From an uncultured Synergistales bacterium (lineage in GTDB: Bacteria > Synergistota > Synergistia > Synergistales > Aminobacteriaceae): a stretch of 7,136 bases of DNA. Numbering within the stretch: position 1 is the stretch's first letter; each line of letters opens with the position of its first letter. The translations under genes and the position numbers were made by a program. The stretch spans positions 1 through 7,136 of the forward strand of contig CAJODX010000053.1 in NCBI GenBank assembly GCA_905233295.1, given 5' to 3'. Below, piece by piece: positions 6,690 to 7,136 of the stretch. The notes beneath the pieces are model-generated. The model had not been told where the DNA came from. It searched no databases and saw nothing but the letters and a program-made list of their open reading frames with translations.

Positions 6690-6722
6690 AAAAAGGGAAT
6701 GCGCTTTTATTTTCGCACTCCC
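6690..6722 (-). terminator. Intercistronic hairpin with short T-tract (attenuator or mRNA-stabilising element)
   Basis: A 9-bp stem pairs 6714-6722 with 6695-6703 (GGGAGTGCG/CGCATTCCC, one G-U pair), has a 10-nt A-rich loop, and is followed by five T (plus A at 6690-6694). It lies between the binding-protein stop and the ATPase ribosome binding site. With only five T it should terminate partially. Such elements in binding-protein operons let the binding protein exceed the membrane components, by partial termination or by protecting the upstream mRNA 3' end. Confidence 0.7.
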
Positions 6723-6734
6723 CGTAAATTTTTT

Positions 6735-6764
6735 AATACGAAAATTTTTCAGAAATTTTCAATT
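6735..6764 (-). promoter_or_regulatory. Possible secondary promoter before the ATPase gene
   Basis: The minus strand has TTGAAA (6759-6764), an 18-nt spacer and TATTAA (6735-6740), which are imperfect but plausible sigma-70 boxes. A transcript from here would still run through the 6690-6722 hairpin. An AT-only 8-bp inverted repeat (6742-6749 with 6755-6762) lies in the spacer. AT-rich DNA yields such matches by chance. Confidence 0.25.
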
Positions 6765-6794
6765 TTCAAAATTCCTGTTTTATAACTTTTATTT

Positions 6795-7136
6795 CTAGTT
6801 ACCTGCCGGGGTCATACGGATATGGAAATATTTTTCCGGAATTTCAACATCGGCAAGTCCAAGATAATCGCCGCCTAAAACATAAGTGTCCTGACGGAGA
6901 AGAATGAATTTCGTGTTCTTTACGCCTGAGATTGCATCGGTGAAGTAGCTTGCACCCCATTTTGCGCCGGGGCAGAACACGTCATACGCTGTTCTCATTT
7001 CTCTGAGAGCCTGAGCCGAACCGAGTTTTTTCGTGAACGTTTCTTCAACATAGCGTTTGCCGTATTCAGCGAGTGCTGCTGTTGTCGTGTAACCCCACGA
7101 ATATGCCCATGTGCCCATGCGTTTGCCGCCGCCGGC
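6795..7136 (-). CDS. C-terminal part of the importer's substrate-binding protein (DUF3798/BMP-like), runs off the window
   Basis: The last 113 codons of a gene whose 5' part lies beyond the right edge. The frame is open to base 7136 (AGGGKR precedes the first internal Met), and an ATG at 7116-7118 is internal rather than a start. Position ahead of the ATPase and permeases makes it the extracytoplasmic binding protein. The pattern GGGKRMGTWAYS followed by a helix ALAEYGKRYVEE, and the end ILLRQDTYVLGGDYLGLADV, recall DUF3798 proteins, which are periplasmic-binding-fold partners of BMP-type importers; this is from memory of family patterns. Signal peptide and N-lobe cannot be seen. Several aromatic residues (Trp9 and Trp13 counted from the internal Met at 7118, Tyr and Phe) could line a ligand site, but the substrate is unknown. 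The stop is TAG at 6795-6797, followed by the intercistronic hairpin. Confidence 0.65.
   Translation of the reverse strand, partial: AGGGKRMGTWAYSWGYTTTAALAEYGKRYVEETFTKKLGSAQALREMRTAYDVFCPGAKWGASYFTDAISGVKNTKFILLRQDTYVLGGDYLGLADVEIPEKYFHIRMTPAGN

Noticed and set aside
1..7136. CRISPR arrays, tRNA or rRNA genes, insertion sequences, defence genes, riboswitches
   Set aside because: No regularly spaced direct repeats, cloverleaf-like segments, transposase-like ORFs or terminal inverted repeats were seen. Gaps are all under about 130 bases and hold only hairpins and promoter-like sequence.

Overview
The window looks like bacterial chromosome of moderate GC with AT-rich gaps, intrinsic terminators and frequent TTG/GTG starts. 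The gene families (an LplT/Aas-like MFS half-protein, a DUF4230 protein and an ABC importer of a type I associate with DUF3798/DUF6672) suggest an anaerobic bacterium. Synergistota, spirochaetes or clostridia-like lineages all fit, with Synergistota my weak preference. No rRNA or other phylogenetic marker is present, so this is a guess.

Layout, left to right. (i) Bases 1-56 are AT-rich and non-coding. (ii) A plus-strand ORF (57-785) encodes only the C-terminal six-helix half of an LplT-like transporter and is probably 5'-truncated. It ends at a strong terminator (813-858). (iii) Convergent to it on the minus strand is a two-gene unit. A TTG-started DUF4230 membrane-anchored protein (1476-2132) precedes hisH (857-1456), the glutaminase subunit of imidazole glycerol phosphate synthase. 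A very AT-rich promoter-like stretch lies upstream. (iv) A terminator (2188-2230) closes a large minus-strand ABC import operon. Read 5' to 3', that operon holds a substrate-binding protein (only its C-terminus is in the window, 6795-7136), an intercistronic hairpin, a double-domain ATPase (4988-6670), permease A (3828-4970), permease B (2646-3824) and a 130-residue single-TM protein resembling DUF6672 (2254-2646).

The four downstream operon genes are tightly packed: 17-nt gap, 3-nt gap, then a 1-nt TAATG overlap. They should be expressed together to build an importer with two paralogous BPD_transp_2 permeases and one fused dimeric ATPase. The hairpin between binding protein and ATPase probably lets the binding protein be made in excess. 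The substrate cannot be read from the sequence. 'Sugar' is only the usual family label, and the BMP-like character of the binding protein leaves nucleosides or other small molecules possible.

The points most worth a second look are the conserved-looking five-gene ABC cassette with its small extra membrane protein, the asymmetric ATPase with a lysine-run linker over a dnaX-type slippery heptamer, the truncated transporter at the left edge, and hisH without hisF.
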